Assembly: GCA_046598395.1 (NCBI GenBank)
Contig: JBKJIQ010000040.1
Location: 62,001 to 126,000 of the forward strand
DNA length: 64,000 bases
Direction: 5' to 3'
Source: JAENVU01 sp046598395
Lineage (GTDB): Bacteria > Actinomycetota > Acidimicrobiia > IMCC26256 > JAENVU01
A program made the position numbers and the translations under genes. How positions within the stretch are numbered: the stretch's first letter is position 1; each line of letters opens with the position of its first letter. Under the pieces are notes generated by a model. The model was not told the origin of the DNA. It saw only the letters and a list, made by a program, of their open reading frames with translations, and searched no databases. Below are positions 49,688 through 58,656 of this stretch, piece after piece.

Positions 49688-50899
49688 ATGACCACCGTTG
49701 CAACGCGTCAACCCGACCTCTCCATCATCAGCGGCGAGTTCTGGGGACGCAATCCCCATCCGGAACTCGCGTGGATTCGCGCCAACGATCCCGTCTTTTG
49801 GGACGCGGCGGGCCAGGTCTGGGGCATCAGCCGCTACGAGCACATCAAGGAGATCGAGTCTGACCCGGTGACGTTCTCGAATGCCGGAGGGATCCGGCCC
49901 GAGAACGGACCGATCCCGATGATGATCGACATGGACGATCCTGAGCATCGGATGCGCCGAAAGTTGGTGGCCCGGGGATTCACGCCCAACCGGGTCCGCC
50001 AACAGGAACCCGGGATTCGAGACCTCGTCCATCAACTCATCGACGAAGTGTGCGAGCAAGGCGAATGCGATTTCGTCTGGGACATTGCGGCGTGGATCCC
50101 GTTGATCATGATCGGCGACGCACTCGGGGTTGAACCGGATGATCGAGCCACGTTGATGCGCTGGTCCGATGACCTCTTGCGCGGCCTCGGCACCGAAGAC
50201 CTGGACCTGCTCATGAAGAGCATGGCCGCATTCGTGGGGTACAACGAATACGCAACCCGCGTGATCGAAGATCGCACCGCGTGTCCGCGAGACGATCTCA
50301 TGAGCATCCTGGTGCATGCCGAAGTCGACGGCGATCGGCTCGACGCCGAATCGATTCTCCACGAGTCGTTGTTGATCCTGATCGGAGGCGACGAAACCAC
50401 CCGCCACGTGATGTCCGGCGGTGCCTACCAGCTGCTCGTCCAGCCCGATCGGTGGCAACGCATGCTTGCCGACCGATCGCTCATCATTCCCGCGGTGGAG
50501 GAGATGCTGCGATGGGTAACCCCGATCAAGAACATGGCTCGCACCGCGACCAAGACCGTGGAGTTCCACGGCAAGACCATCGAGGCGGGCCAGAAGCTGT
50601 TGATGCTGTACCCGTCTGCGAACCGCGACGAGGATCAATTTCCCAACGCGAACGATTTTGATCTGGAACGTGCGCCGAATGATCACGTTGCCTTCGGGTT
50701 TGGAACCCACTTCTGTCTGGGCAGTTCGCTGGCGCGGCTCGAACTCCGAGCGCTCTTCGAGGTTCTGTTGGACCGACTCCCGGATCTCCACCTCGTCGAC
50801 CCCACCGAACCGGCGCACCGGGCCGCGAACTTCGTCAGCGGTTACGAGGGGATGAAGGTCGCCTTCACGCCAGCGGCGCGGCGCATCCCCGCCGAGTAG
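49688..50899 (+). CDS. Cytochrome P450, CYP142-like
   Basis: A 403-residue P450. It follows mycobacterial CYP142, a cholesterol side-chain C-27 oxidase, in many blocks: FSNAGGIRPENGPIPMMIDM, LLILIGGDETTRHVMSGG, MLRWVTPIKNMARTATKTVE, VAFGFGTHFCLGSSLARLEL and AANFVSGYEGMKVAFTP. The heme Cys and ExxR are present. A GAGAGGAACC site precedes the ATG. Steroid or other branched-chain terminal oxidation is a good inference, supported weakly by the neighbouring hydratase; no core cholesterol-ring genes are in the window. Confidence 0.9.
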   Translation: MTTVATRQPDLSIISGEFWGRNPHPELAWIRANDPVFWDAAGQVWGISRYEHIKEIESDPVTFSNAGGIRPENGPIPMMIDMDDPEHRMRRKLVARGFTPNRVRQQEPGIRDLVHQLIDEVCEQGECDFVWDIAAWIPLIMIGDALGVEPDDRATLMRWSDDLLRGLGTEDLDLLMKSMAAFVGYNEYATRVIEDRTACPRDDLMSILVHAEVDGDRLDAESILHESLLILIGGDETTRHVMSGGAYQLLVQPDRWQRMLADRSLIIPAVEEMLRWVTPIKNMARTATKTVEFHGKTIEAGQKLLMLYPSANRDEDQFPNANDFDLERAPNDHVAFGFGTHFCLGSSLARLELRALFEVLLDRLPDLHLVDPTEPAHRAANFVSGYEGMKVAFTPAARRIPAE

Positions 50900-50954
50900 T
50901 TCACCGTTGGCGACCGCCGGCCCGTGCTGGTTTCAGGTCGCGTCGTGCAGAAGT

Positions 50955-52559
50955 TCAGTCGTCGTCGCGGATGGTGACCACGCCGATGCCGTCAATCACG
51001 GTTGCGCTGCTCGCGGAGTTGATGACGATCGAGAAGTTCTCCGTGCCCTCCGAAATCGCGTCGGAGAGCAGCGGGATCGAGACATTCACCTGGCGGCCAT
51101 TCGCCGGGATTTTCACGGTGCCGGATTTCGCGGTGTAATCGCCGCCGATCCCTGAAGTCGCGGTTCCGTTCTGGGTGGACCACGAGATGATCACGTCAGT
51201 CGTCGCGGGGTTGGTGAGCGCAATGGGCACCAGGAGCGACCGCAACCCGGAGTCACCTTCGACGACCGTGGCATCCGAGACAGTGAGATTGACTCCCGTG
51301 CTCAGATCGTCATTCACGATCGTTCCGGTACCTCGCTCGCGGTGGTTCTCGCCCCCGTCAACTCCGGCGACCGCCAGGTACATCAGCTCGTTGGCTTCGG
51401 GGATCGTGTCGGGTTTGATACCGACCGAAAGCATCTTGAAGACCTGGCTGCCGCTGAAGACGATCTTGCCCTTCTTCACCGCAAAGTCGGCAGTGCCCGC
51501 GACGCCCGGAGCCGTGGACCAGTAGACCGTCACGGTCTTACCCGGGTCCGGCGGCGCGGACAGCGAGAGCGGAAACTGCAAGGAACGAGCGCCTGCGTTG
51601 CCCTCGATGATTGATGCGTCACCGACCGAAACTTCCGGTCCGGTAATCACACCGGGGTGCGCAATATCCCAGGCCCGCGCCGCGGCATCCCACTCGGAAC
51701 GGTCCGCGGTGACTCTGAAACAGGCCGGAAGCGTGCCGGGGAATGCCCCTGGTCCGAGCCAGACCATCACATTGTTCGAGCAGGTGACGTCGTAGCCCGT
51801 TGGCATGACCAAGGTGCCGTGATTCGTGTCCTGATCAGCGCGGAATATCGAGTTCGAGATATTGAGCTTGGGACTCGTGGGCAGATCTTCATCCCACTTG
51901 AAGAAGCCACCGTGGCCCGCCGCGGAACCTTTGTAGACCGTGGGCATGGCCTGGAGACGCACCAACGAGTTGTTGATCGTCCACGTGTTGAGACTCCCAT
52001 CGAACGTGGTACCCGACGAGCGGCGGGCCGAGAATGCCACGTAACAACCATCGAGAAACGAGTCGGTCACGGTGCCGTTGAACAGATCGTCGTTCTGAAC
52101 GCAGTCATCGTGGACATAGGAGAGGTACGCGTCCTTGATGAGGAAGTTCTCCGCGAAGTCGCCAACCGCGATTCCGTCGCCGTAGTTGAAGACCCTCGGA
52201 TGATCAAGCGTGAAGTTCGGCGAACGAAACCCAAATGCGGTGTTGCCGTGAAAGACGTTCCATGTCGTCGTGACCGGGAACGTGCCCTTGATCGAACCGC
52301 CGTCCCAGCAGCTATCTCCGCCGGAGCTGAAGTACACCGGATAGGGAACGGTGCCGGTCCAGGACGCGGTGTTGGCATCGACGCGCTCGTTCGGCGCCAG
52401 CGCGGTGATGAACGCGGAGGTCTGAACACCGCTCAAGGTTCGAGTCGCGGTGGGCGCGCACGGTCCCACCGCGGCAACTGGATCTGCGGGCATGAGTGCG
52501 AGTCCACCGACTCCCAGCGCGATCGCGCTGATGAAAGAAAAGGTCCGCCTCGCCACCAC
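50955..52559 (-). CDS. Secreted parallel beta-helix-like protein with two Calx-beta domains
   Basis: A 534-residue exported protein. A signal peptide (about 1-30) is followed by a 270-residue domain with short repeating strands (FFKWDEDLPTSPKLNISNSI, WTINNSLVRLQAMPTVYKGS) suggestive of a right-handed beta-helix, then two Calx-beta-like domains (about 305-415 and 425-534) with motifs such as SIIEGNAGARSLQFPLSLSA and TVVEGDSGLRSLLVPIALTN. The first domain is clearly paralogous to that of the protein at 61483. It is last in the exopolysaccharide operon. A polymer-binding or lyase role is inferred. Starts with tandem GTG codons after GGGGGGAA. Confidence 0.78.
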   Translation of the reverse strand: MVARRTFSFISAIALGVGGLALMPADPVAAVGPCAPTATRTLSGVQTSAFITALAPNERVDANTASWTGTVPYPVYFSSGGDSCWDGGSIKGTFPVTTTWNVFHGNTAFGFRSPNFTLDHPRVFNYGDGIAVGDFAENFLIKDAYLSYVHDDCVQNDDLFNGTVTDSFLDGCYVAFSARRSSGTTFDGSLNTWTINNSLVRLQAMPTVYKGSAAGHGGFFKWDEDLPTSPKLNISNSIFRADQDTNHGTLVMPTGYDVTCSNNVMVWLGPGAFPGTLPACFRVTADRSEWDAAARAWDIAHPGVITGPEVSVGDASIIEGNAGARSLQFPLSLSAPPDPGKTVTVYWSTAPGVAGTADFAVKKGKIVFSGSQVFKMLSVGIKPDTIPEANELMYLAVAGVDGGENHRERGTGTIVNDDLSTGVNLTVSDATVVEGDSGLRSLLVPIALTNPATTDVIISWSTQNGTATSGIGGDYTAKSGTVKIPANGRQVNVSIPLLSDAISEGTENFSIVINSASSATVIDGIGVVTIRDDD

Positions 52560-52574
52560 AACTTCCCCCCGTCG

Positions 52575-53264
52575 TTACCGCGTCCGATCCACCATCTCCA
52601 GAATGAGATTCGGCACCGCGGAATCGAGCCCATCGACCCGTTTGACAACTGGTCGATGGGTTCCGGGGGAATGTACCAATTGCGAGCACAACGTATCCAG
52701 TAGGACGGCCCCACGTTCCAATTCAGCCCGTCGTTGGGCCGTTTCGACAGCCTCGAGGCGACTTTGTCGAGCCCCTCGTGCTCCTAGTCGGTCCAGTAAC
52801 ACGTCGATCGGCGTATCGACGCGAACCAACAAATCCGCGCGATCCGCACGATCCTCGGCCGCCAAGGCGAGTACCCGTTCGCTATTCGCGCGCAGGGCGG
52901 CCGACCACCACTCCTGGAGTGGTCCTTGATCGAGCACATACACGCCGACCCCGGCCCGAGCCCGCCTGACCGCATGGCGCACCACCAAGAGGTTGGCCGG
53001 GCGCGCCACCCGATCACGACGATCTGCTTGGCCACTCCGCAGACCAACCTCCGCAATGAGGCGCGCCGAACCGGGATCCCCGAGCCCCCGCGCGATCGCC
53101 CCAACCTTGCGCACGATTCTCGACGCTCGTTGCGCGTCCGGCCCCAGCGGTGCCATCACCTCGGTGGTGGGAATCCCCTCGACGCGGAGTCGGGCCACCA
53201 GCGTTCGAGCGAGCGTCGACTTCCCGGCACCCGGCAGACCACAGAACTCGACGACGAACCCCAT
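52575..53264 (-). CDS. P-loop kinase-like protein of the exopolysaccharide locus
   Basis: A 229-residue protein with Walker A FCGLPGAGKSTLARTLVA and a mixed alpha/beta fold like small-molecule or nucleotide kinases; a second acidic motif lies in VYVLDQGPLQEWWSAALR and an Arg-rich lid near LLDRLGARGARQSRLEAVE. The ATG at 53264 is chosen since it begins the P-loop strand. The substrate is unknown; a sugar, nucleotide or lipid-linked intermediate are all possible. It sits between another kinase-like gene and the secreted protein. Confidence 0.72.
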   Translation of the reverse strand: MGFVVEFCGLPGAGKSTLARTLVARLRVEGIPTTEVMAPLGPDAQRASRIVRKVGAIARGLGDPGSARLIAEVGLRSGQADRRDRVARPANLLVVRHAVRRARAGVGVYVLDQGPLQEWWSAALRANSERVLALAAEDRADRADLLVRVDTPIDVLLDRLGARGARQSRLEAVETAQRRAELERGAVLLDTLCSQLVHSPGTHRPVVKRVDGLDSAVPNLILEMVDRTR

Positions 53265-53293
53265 CTCAACCGACACCCATCCTGAGCGAACGA

Positions 53294-54751
53294 CTACAGC
53301 CGGGACCAAATCGCGCGCAGGATCGCCGTCAAGACTTTGTCGGGCGGTTGCGTTGCGTCGATCTCCACGGCCCCGAACAATGACCCATCGAACGCAAGCT
53401 CGCGCACCAGGCCAATCCGGCGATCGAGATATTCGCGTCCGTCCTCCGGGCGCCGCGCCGAGGCCGTGTCAACATCCACGTCGAGCCGGATCACGACATC
53501 CGGTGGAAACCGGCGGGCCAGCTCGTACGGCCGGAGCTCATACGCCGCGAGCTTGCGCTGCCAGGCAGTGCCCGTCGCCCAATGGGTCAGCCGAGGACCG
53601 TCGAGTTCGCCGGGGTACTGCATCTGAGGCCAGCGGTCACAGATCACCACCATGCCGCGCGTTCGCGCTCGCATGACCTGTTGGAGCTTGCGGGTCTTTT
53701 CGGCGGACAAGGTGAGCGCCCACAGTGCCTTGGCCCCGGACATCGCTCGCGGGTGGTCATCTCCCGCTCGCTCCTTCTTGGCGATCGTCTCGCGGTTTCG
53801 AGATGGTCCGAAGAACTTGTCCCGTACCAGCTTCATAGGCTTGCGCAACAACGACGACGATCCATCGCCGGAGCCCAGATACATCGGGTATACGTCGAGC
53901 TTGGGCGCAAGGAACGCACGGGTCTCACCGACCATGGTCGACTTCCCCGAGCCATCGCAGCCGACGAACGCGATGAGCAACCCACCGCCAGTACCACCCC
54001 GACCCTTGAGCACCGGGCGGGGCGCGACCTTGCGCGAAATCCCGCGCATGGCCCACGCCGCTTCTCGATTCATGCGTCGAGTGAACGCGGCCGGGCCACG
54101 TGAGCTGGTCTGACTTCCGAGGACGTGCAACACCACGCGCCGGAGCCGGTAGAGCTGCGCCGTTCCGGCTCCATCGTCGAGGCACCGCGCGATCGCGGCA
54201 CTCCCACGAGCACCAAGTAGCGGTTCGGCCAGGGCCAACACCTCGGCGCGATCAGTGCGCGCCATCAAGAACTCGAGCTCGGATCCCGGCCCGCTCGCCC
54301 CGCGTGCCATGTCACGACCGCGGAGCTTGAGCGCATAGCGCGTCAGCAACAGGACCACCTCGAGCGCGGGCGCGGTGACCCACACACCGGACGCATCGCG
54401 CACGCGCGTGTCGAGCACAATGCGTTCCCAGGGCAATCGAAAACGCTTGTTGTGGCGCTCGCCACCCGGCAGCCGGTAGTGAACGTGGAAATGAACGAGC
54501 CGCCCCGAGTCTTCATCCACGCCGAGGAAGTCCTCGAGGCCGATGTCGTTGCGGGCGTTCGCGACCCGGCCGCGCCGGCACGAGAGTTCGGCGAATACCG
54601 CGTAGGCATGATCAATGCCCGCGGGGTCAACGAGAATGTCGAGGTCGGTATCCGCGGCCAGGGCTGCGTCGAGGTGGTCGTTGCTCTTCCAATGGCAGTA
54701 CGCGACGCCGCGCTCGTCGAAACGCCGCAGCACCTCCATCACCAGACTCAT
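53294..54751 (-). CDS. Nucleotidyltransferase-like / thymidylate kinase-like fusion protein
   Basis: A 485-residue two-domain protein. Residues about 1-130 resemble a minimal nucleotidyltransferase (HWKSNDHLDAALAADTDLDI with the paired Asp motif, then VHFHVHYRLPGGERHN). Residues about 255-485 are thymidylate kinase-like: Walker A FVGCDGSGKSTMVGETRAF, the DRW motif VVICDRWPQMQYPGELDGPR and a lid-like ARRPEDGREYLDRR. Similar fusions occur in exopolysaccharide loci of other bacteria without an assigned reaction. It may modify a nucleotide sugar or polymer. Co-directional with the flippase upstream by 43 bp. Confidence 0.72.
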   Translation of the reverse strand: MSLVMEVLRRFDERGVAYCHWKSNDHLDAALAADTDLDILVDPAGIDHAYAVFAELSCRRGRVANARNDIGLEDFLGVDEDSGRLVHFHVHYRLPGGERHNKRFRLPWERIVLDTRVRDASGVWVTAPALEVVLLLTRYALKLRGRDMARGASGPGSELEFLMARTDRAEVLALAEPLLGARGSAAIARCLDDGAGTAQLYRLRRVVLHVLGSQTSSRGPAAFTRRMNREAAWAMRGISRKVAPRPVLKGRGGTGGGLLIAFVGCDGSGKSTMVGETRAFLAPKLDVYPMYLGSGDGSSSLLRKPMKLVRDKFFGPSRNRETIAKKERAGDDHPRAMSGAKALWALTLSAEKTRKLQQVMRARTRGMVVICDRWPQMQYPGELDGPRLTHWATGTAWQRKLAAYELRPYELARRFPPDVVIRLDVDVDTASARRPEDGREYLDRRIGLVRELAFDGSLFGAVEIDATQPPDKVLTAILRAIWSRL

Positions 54752-54794
54752 TCTTTGTCCTCTTGGGCCCGCGGGCCGGGTTTCTGCAGCGACA

Positions 54795-56333
54795 TCACGC
54801 GTTCAGTTCCATCGGCAGCGCGCCCGAAGACTTGCGCGATCGGATCACATTCACCAACCACGCACCGTCGCCACCGAGGGTGAGATCGGGGCGAATCAAC
54901 CATGCGAGACCCAGCGCGGCGGCCGCGCTGAGCGTTGCTGCGCCGATGATCAACAGGTTCTCCAACTGACCGTTGGCCAAGTCGGCCGATCGGAGCCCCA
55001 AGACAACGGGAATGCTGACTGCGGCAACCAGAACGGCGAGCACCAGCCCTCGCATCTGGCGGAGCACGAACCGGGCCCACGAAATCCCTGCGGTGTGCAG
55101 GCTGAGCTGGGCCATCAAAAGGTAGTTGATGAGGATCGCAACCGTGACGCCCAACGCGACCCACGCGAGCCCGTACTGCGTCCCGATCGAGGCACCGATC
55201 ACGACCGCAAAGGCATACGCCCCCTGGCGCCAGGCCCGCCGATACACCGTTCCCATCGCGCGGGCTAGTGAATCACTGATCTTGTAGCTCGTCCGAAACA
55301 GCAACCCGGCGGCCATAATCTGGAACGGCACCACGACGTCGTCCCACTTCGGTCCGTTGCCGAGGAGGAGATGGATGAGTTCCGGGGCGACCAGTACTGC
55401 AACCACCGACGCCGGGATCGTCAGGATCGCGATCAGTGAGACGCCCCGGAGATAGGCCGACGCGACCCGTTCGCGATCAGCCTGAAACCGGGAGATGACC
55501 GGGAAGATCACGCGGTCCATAACCTGGCCCAACATCTGGGCCGGGAACGCGGCGAGCAGGTACGCGTTCTTGTAGGCGCCCAGGTCGGCCGAGGTCATCT
55601 GGTTCCCGACCACGCTGTTATCGCCGTTCAGCGCCATGAAGTTGAACGCGCGGGCAAGCGTCATACCGCCGGCGTAAACGACGAGATCCTTCGATTCCTT
55701 CGCTCGCGGCCGCAGCGACCGCGGGTGTGATCGACGGGCAACGAGGATCCCGGTGAGGAGCGCGGCCTGCGCCAACTGGGCGATCACGATCGACCACACC
55801 CCGAGACCGCTGATCGCAAGGACAACTCCGACGAGCGCGAACCCCAGAAAGTACGAGACCGTCTCGGCGATCGCGATCGACTTGAAGTCGAGATCGCGCT
55901 GCAACATTGCCATCGCGATCACGCCCGGCGCCTGAAGCGCGAAGACGAAAGCGAGCCCACGCACGATGTCGGTCAACTGGTCCTCGTGGAAGAAGTCCGC
56001 CACGAGCGGCGCGCCGAGGAAGACCAAGACCGTCATGACGAGTCCGGTGATCATCGACAATGCAAACCCGGTGCGGATGTGCTCGTCGGTGAGGTCTTCC
56101 CGCTGGATCACCGCGGGGCCGAAGCCGGCCTCGGTGAAAAGTTGGCCGAACGCGATCACGATGACCGCCGCCCCGACCAAGCCGTTGTCGGACTTGGTGA
56201 GGTACCGGGCGAAGACGATCACGACGAGGAACTGCGCGATCCCCTGGGCGCCGAGGCCGGCCCCTGACCACACCATCCCTCCGAGCGCGCGCCGGGCCGT
56301 ACTGACGTGCGGTACCGCCGTCGGCTCGTTCAC
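54795..56333 (-). CDS. Polysaccharide flippase (Wzx/MOP superfamily)
   Basis: A 512-residue membrane protein with about fourteen helices. It carries the MOP-type start ARRALGGMVWSGAGLGAQGI and FGQLFTEAGFGPAVIQREDL block, typical of Wzx/RfbX proteins that move undecaprenyl-linked oligosaccharides across the membrane. The GTG at 56333 overlaps the Wzy stop (GTGA). A 20-residue cytosolic N-terminal tail precedes the first helix. It cooperates with the ligase/polymerase upstream and the priming transferase. Confidence 0.87.
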   Translation of the reverse strand: MNEPTAVPHVSTARRALGGMVWSGAGLGAQGIAQFLVVIVFARYLTKSDNGLVGAAVIVIAFGQLFTEAGFGPAVIQREDLTDEHIRTGFALSMITGLVMTVLVFLGAPLVADFFHEDQLTDIVRGLAFVFALQAPGVIAMAMLQRDLDFKSIAIAETVSYFLGFALVGVVLAISGLGVWSIVIAQLAQAALLTGILVARRSHPRSLRPRAKESKDLVVYAGGMTLARAFNFMALNGDNSVVGNQMTSADLGAYKNAYLLAAFPAQMLGQVMDRVIFPVISRFQADRERVASAYLRGVSLIAILTIPASVVAVLVAPELIHLLLGNGPKWDDVVVPFQIMAAGLLFRTSYKISDSLARAMGTVYRRAWRQGAYAFAVVIGASIGTQYGLAWVALGVTVAILINYLLMAQLSLHTAGISWARFVLRQMRGLVLAVLVAAVSIPVVLGLRSADLANGQLENLLIIGAATLSAAAALGLAWLIRPDLTLGGDGAWLVNVIRSRKSSGALPMELNA

Positions 56334-57523
56334 TCCAGGACCACTTCGACTTCCGGGTTCGCCCGACGCGCTTGCTCCGCCGCCACCAGCGCCAGCGGCA
56401 GAAACAGCCAGAAATGTCGGTAGTGCCAAGTCTCCCGAAAGAAGCTCCCGAAGATGTACGCCAAGACCATGGCCCGCGCCTGTGAACCCCGGGGCGACAA
56501 GCGAAGCAGGGCGAACCACATCAGGAACAGGCCGAACAGACCGATGACGCCCCGCTCCACGAGGTATGCGAGCGGTTCGTTGTGCAGTTCGGTCTCATGG
56601 GCGTTGAGATCCAATCCGCGCACCGAACCCGGACCGACTCCCCACGGCGCGTCGGGAATCTTGTCGATGGCTTCGAACCACACCGCAAAGCGCAACCCGC
56701 CACTGCGGTCGAACCGCGCCTGGTTGAAGCCACTCTTCTGATCACTACCGCTCGCACCTACGAGCGTGAACACCAAGATCCCGAGCACCGCGACGAACGC
56801 AACCAGGACCGTCGCGACCAGGCGCCGACCCCGGATCATTTCCCCGGCGCGATCCAGATGAGTGATCCCGAGGTACCCGAAACCCACACTCAGCTGCAGC
56901 ATGGATCCAAACGAAGCCGCCGACAACAGTCCGACGAGCGCGACGATGATCACCCCAAGCTTGGGCGCCCAGCGGAACGGCGCGGCCGACCAGCACAACA
57001 GGCCCATCGCCAAGAGGTTCGCGGCCACGTTGGGATTCGGGAATGTTCCACTCGCGCGAAGTTCATTTCCGCCCGACGTCGTCAGCTGGACCGCGCCGAA
57101 AATGATGCAGACCCCGAGCGCGCCGAAACAGAACCGGACTGCTCGCGTCCCACCTCGGCGGAGAATGTCGATCGCAGAGAGAAACACGAGGAGCGTCGCG
57201 ATATCGCGGACCAAGTCGCCGATGATCCAGCTGCGCAGGCCCGCGTACAGCGACCCGATGAGTGCGCCGAACCCAATGACCATCGCGGGCACCAGAATCT
57301 GTCGGCCGATGTCGCGCGACAGCCAGTCCCCCCGGAAGACGTGCAACATCGACGCGATGATGGTGGCGCCGATCAGCAGGTCGGTCAGGACAATGTCGGA
57401 GCCGATCTTCGGAAAGAGGAAGGCAACGAACACGATCGACAACGCCAACAGCAACGTGGGCACTGGGGTATCGATGAGCTCTTGGCGCCAGCGGCGGCGC
57501 GGGGCAAGTGGCTCAGCCAGCAC
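56330..57523 (-). CDS. O-antigen ligase/polymerase family membrane protein (Wzy-like)
   Basis: A 397-residue protein with about eleven helices. The large external loop late in the sequence (DAPWGVGPGSVRGLDLNAHE then TELHNEPLAYLVERGVIGL) has the His motif of the Wzy_C family. It would polymerise lipid-linked repeat units delivered by the flippase, outside the membrane. It overlaps the glycosyltransferase gene by 11 bp and the flippase gene by GTGA. Confidence 0.82.
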   Translation of the reverse strand: MLAEPLAPRRRWRQELIDTPVPTLLLALSIVFVAFLFPKIGSDIVLTDLLIGATIIASMLHVFRGDWLSRDIGRQILVPAMVIGFGALIGSLYAGLRSWIIGDLVRDIATLLVFLSAIDILRRGGTRAVRFCFGALGVCIIFGAVQLTTSGGNELRASGTFPNPNVAANLLAMGLLCWSAAPFRWAPKLGVIIVALVGLLSAASFGSMLQLSVGFGYLGITHLDRAGEMIRGRRLVATVLVAFVAVLGILVFTLVGASGSDQKSGFNQARFDRSGGLRFAVWFEAIDKIPDAPWGVGPGSVRGLDLNAHETELHNEPLAYLVERGVIGLFGLFLMWFALLRLSPRGSQARAMVLAYIFGSFFRETWHYRHFWLFLPLALVAAEQARRANPEVEVVLE

Positions 57524-58652
57524 GGCGATGCTCCGTCAATACGGCGTCGACCACGGAGCGGTAGGAGTTTCGGATCACCTCAGCGTTCCACGAACTGAGG
57601 TCGACCGTTGGGGTCCGCGCGGTGTGCTCCGTCAACATTCGCGCCACCGCGTCGGCCGCACCAACAACATCGCCGAGTGGAACGACGGCCCCCACTGCGC
57701 CCAGCCCCACCACCTCGCGTCCGCCATCCACCTCATAGGTCACGAACGGAACACCCGCGGCCGCCGCTTGTACCAGCACCTGCGGTAGGCCCTCTGCGTT
57801 ACTCAGCAACACGAGTGCATCCGCGCGCCACAGCAGTGATGCGACCGGCTTCACGTAACCCAACAGTGCAACATCGTCACTGAGGCCCGCGGCCTGCACT
57901 GCGGCTTCAAGGTCCGCGCGTCGCGGGCCATCGCCCGCGACTGCAAGGAAGGCATCCGGAACTGTCGCTCGCACTTGTTGCAACAGGGGCACCAAATCGA
58001 GCGGGTTCTTACGATCTTCGAGCGCGCCGAGGCTCACGATGACGCTCCGGCCGTCCGGAACTCCAGGTACCGGCGGAGGCTCCGCGGGTCGGGGCCCGGG
58101 CAACGTGGCTCCCGACCGAACGATCGTCAAGCGGTCGGACGCGATGCCCGCGACCTCGAATCGGCGCGCCAGGTCGGCACCCACAACCACGTAGCGCGCG
58201 GTGATAAGTCCGAGGAAGCGCTCGATGTTTCGAAAGACCGCGCTCTCGGTGCGCCCGTATCCCGGACCAAAGTTCGCCATCGAGAGCGAATGAATCACGG
58301 GAACGCGCGAGTGTCGTCCAAGGGAACGAGCGGCGATTCGCCCGACGACTCCCGCCTTCGATTGATGGGTGATCACAACATCGATGTCGTCGCGCTTAAG
58401 GCGCGCTCTCACCGCGGCGATTGCCCGCGCATCGTGATCAGGGCGAGGCGGGCGCACGAGCTGCGCCATGACCTCCACCGGTTGGCCCAGCTGGACGCGC
58501 GCCAGATCAGCATCAGAATCCGCGCCAACGACAATGGTGTGATCGGCGTCAGGAAGTGCGACAACCAAGTCTCGCACCCGTTGCTCGGAACCACCCTGTC
58601 GGTAGCGCGTCACGAGATGCAGCACCCGCGACCGGCGCGTCGTCATGGCCAT
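57513..58652 (-). CDS. Glycosyltransferase family 4
   Basis: A 379-residue GT-B enzyme. The N-terminal Rossmann domain starts VLHLVTRYRQGGSEQRVRDL, and the C-terminal one has VSLGALEDRKNPLDLVPLLQ, LLSNAEGLPQVLVQAAAAGV and the E-x7-E region. It would transfer a sugar from a nucleotide donor to the growing lipid-linked chain on the cytosolic face. It is the only glycosyltransferase besides the primer in this locus, so the repeat unit may be small or other enzymes may lie elsewhere. An ATG at 58652 is preferred over one two codons later. Confidence 0.86.
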   Translation of the reverse strand: MAMTTRRSRVLHLVTRYRQGGSEQRVRDLVVALPDADHTIVVGADSDADLARVQLGQPVEVMAQLVRPPRPDHDARAIAAVRARLKRDDIDVVITHQSKAGVVGRIAARSLGRHSRVPVIHSLSMANFGPGYGRTESAVFRNIERFLGLITARYVVVGADLARRFEVAGIASDRLTIVRSGATLPGPRPAEPPPVPGVPDGRSVIVSLGALEDRKNPLDLVPLLQQVRATVPDAFLAVAGDGPRRADLEAAVQAAGLSDDVALLGYVKPVASLLWRADALVLLSNAEGLPQVLVQAAAAGVPFVTYEVDGGREVVGLGAVGAVVPLGDVVGAADAVARMLTEHTARTPTVDLSSWNAEVIRNSYRSVVDAVLTEHRRAG

Positions 58653-58656
58653 ACGC

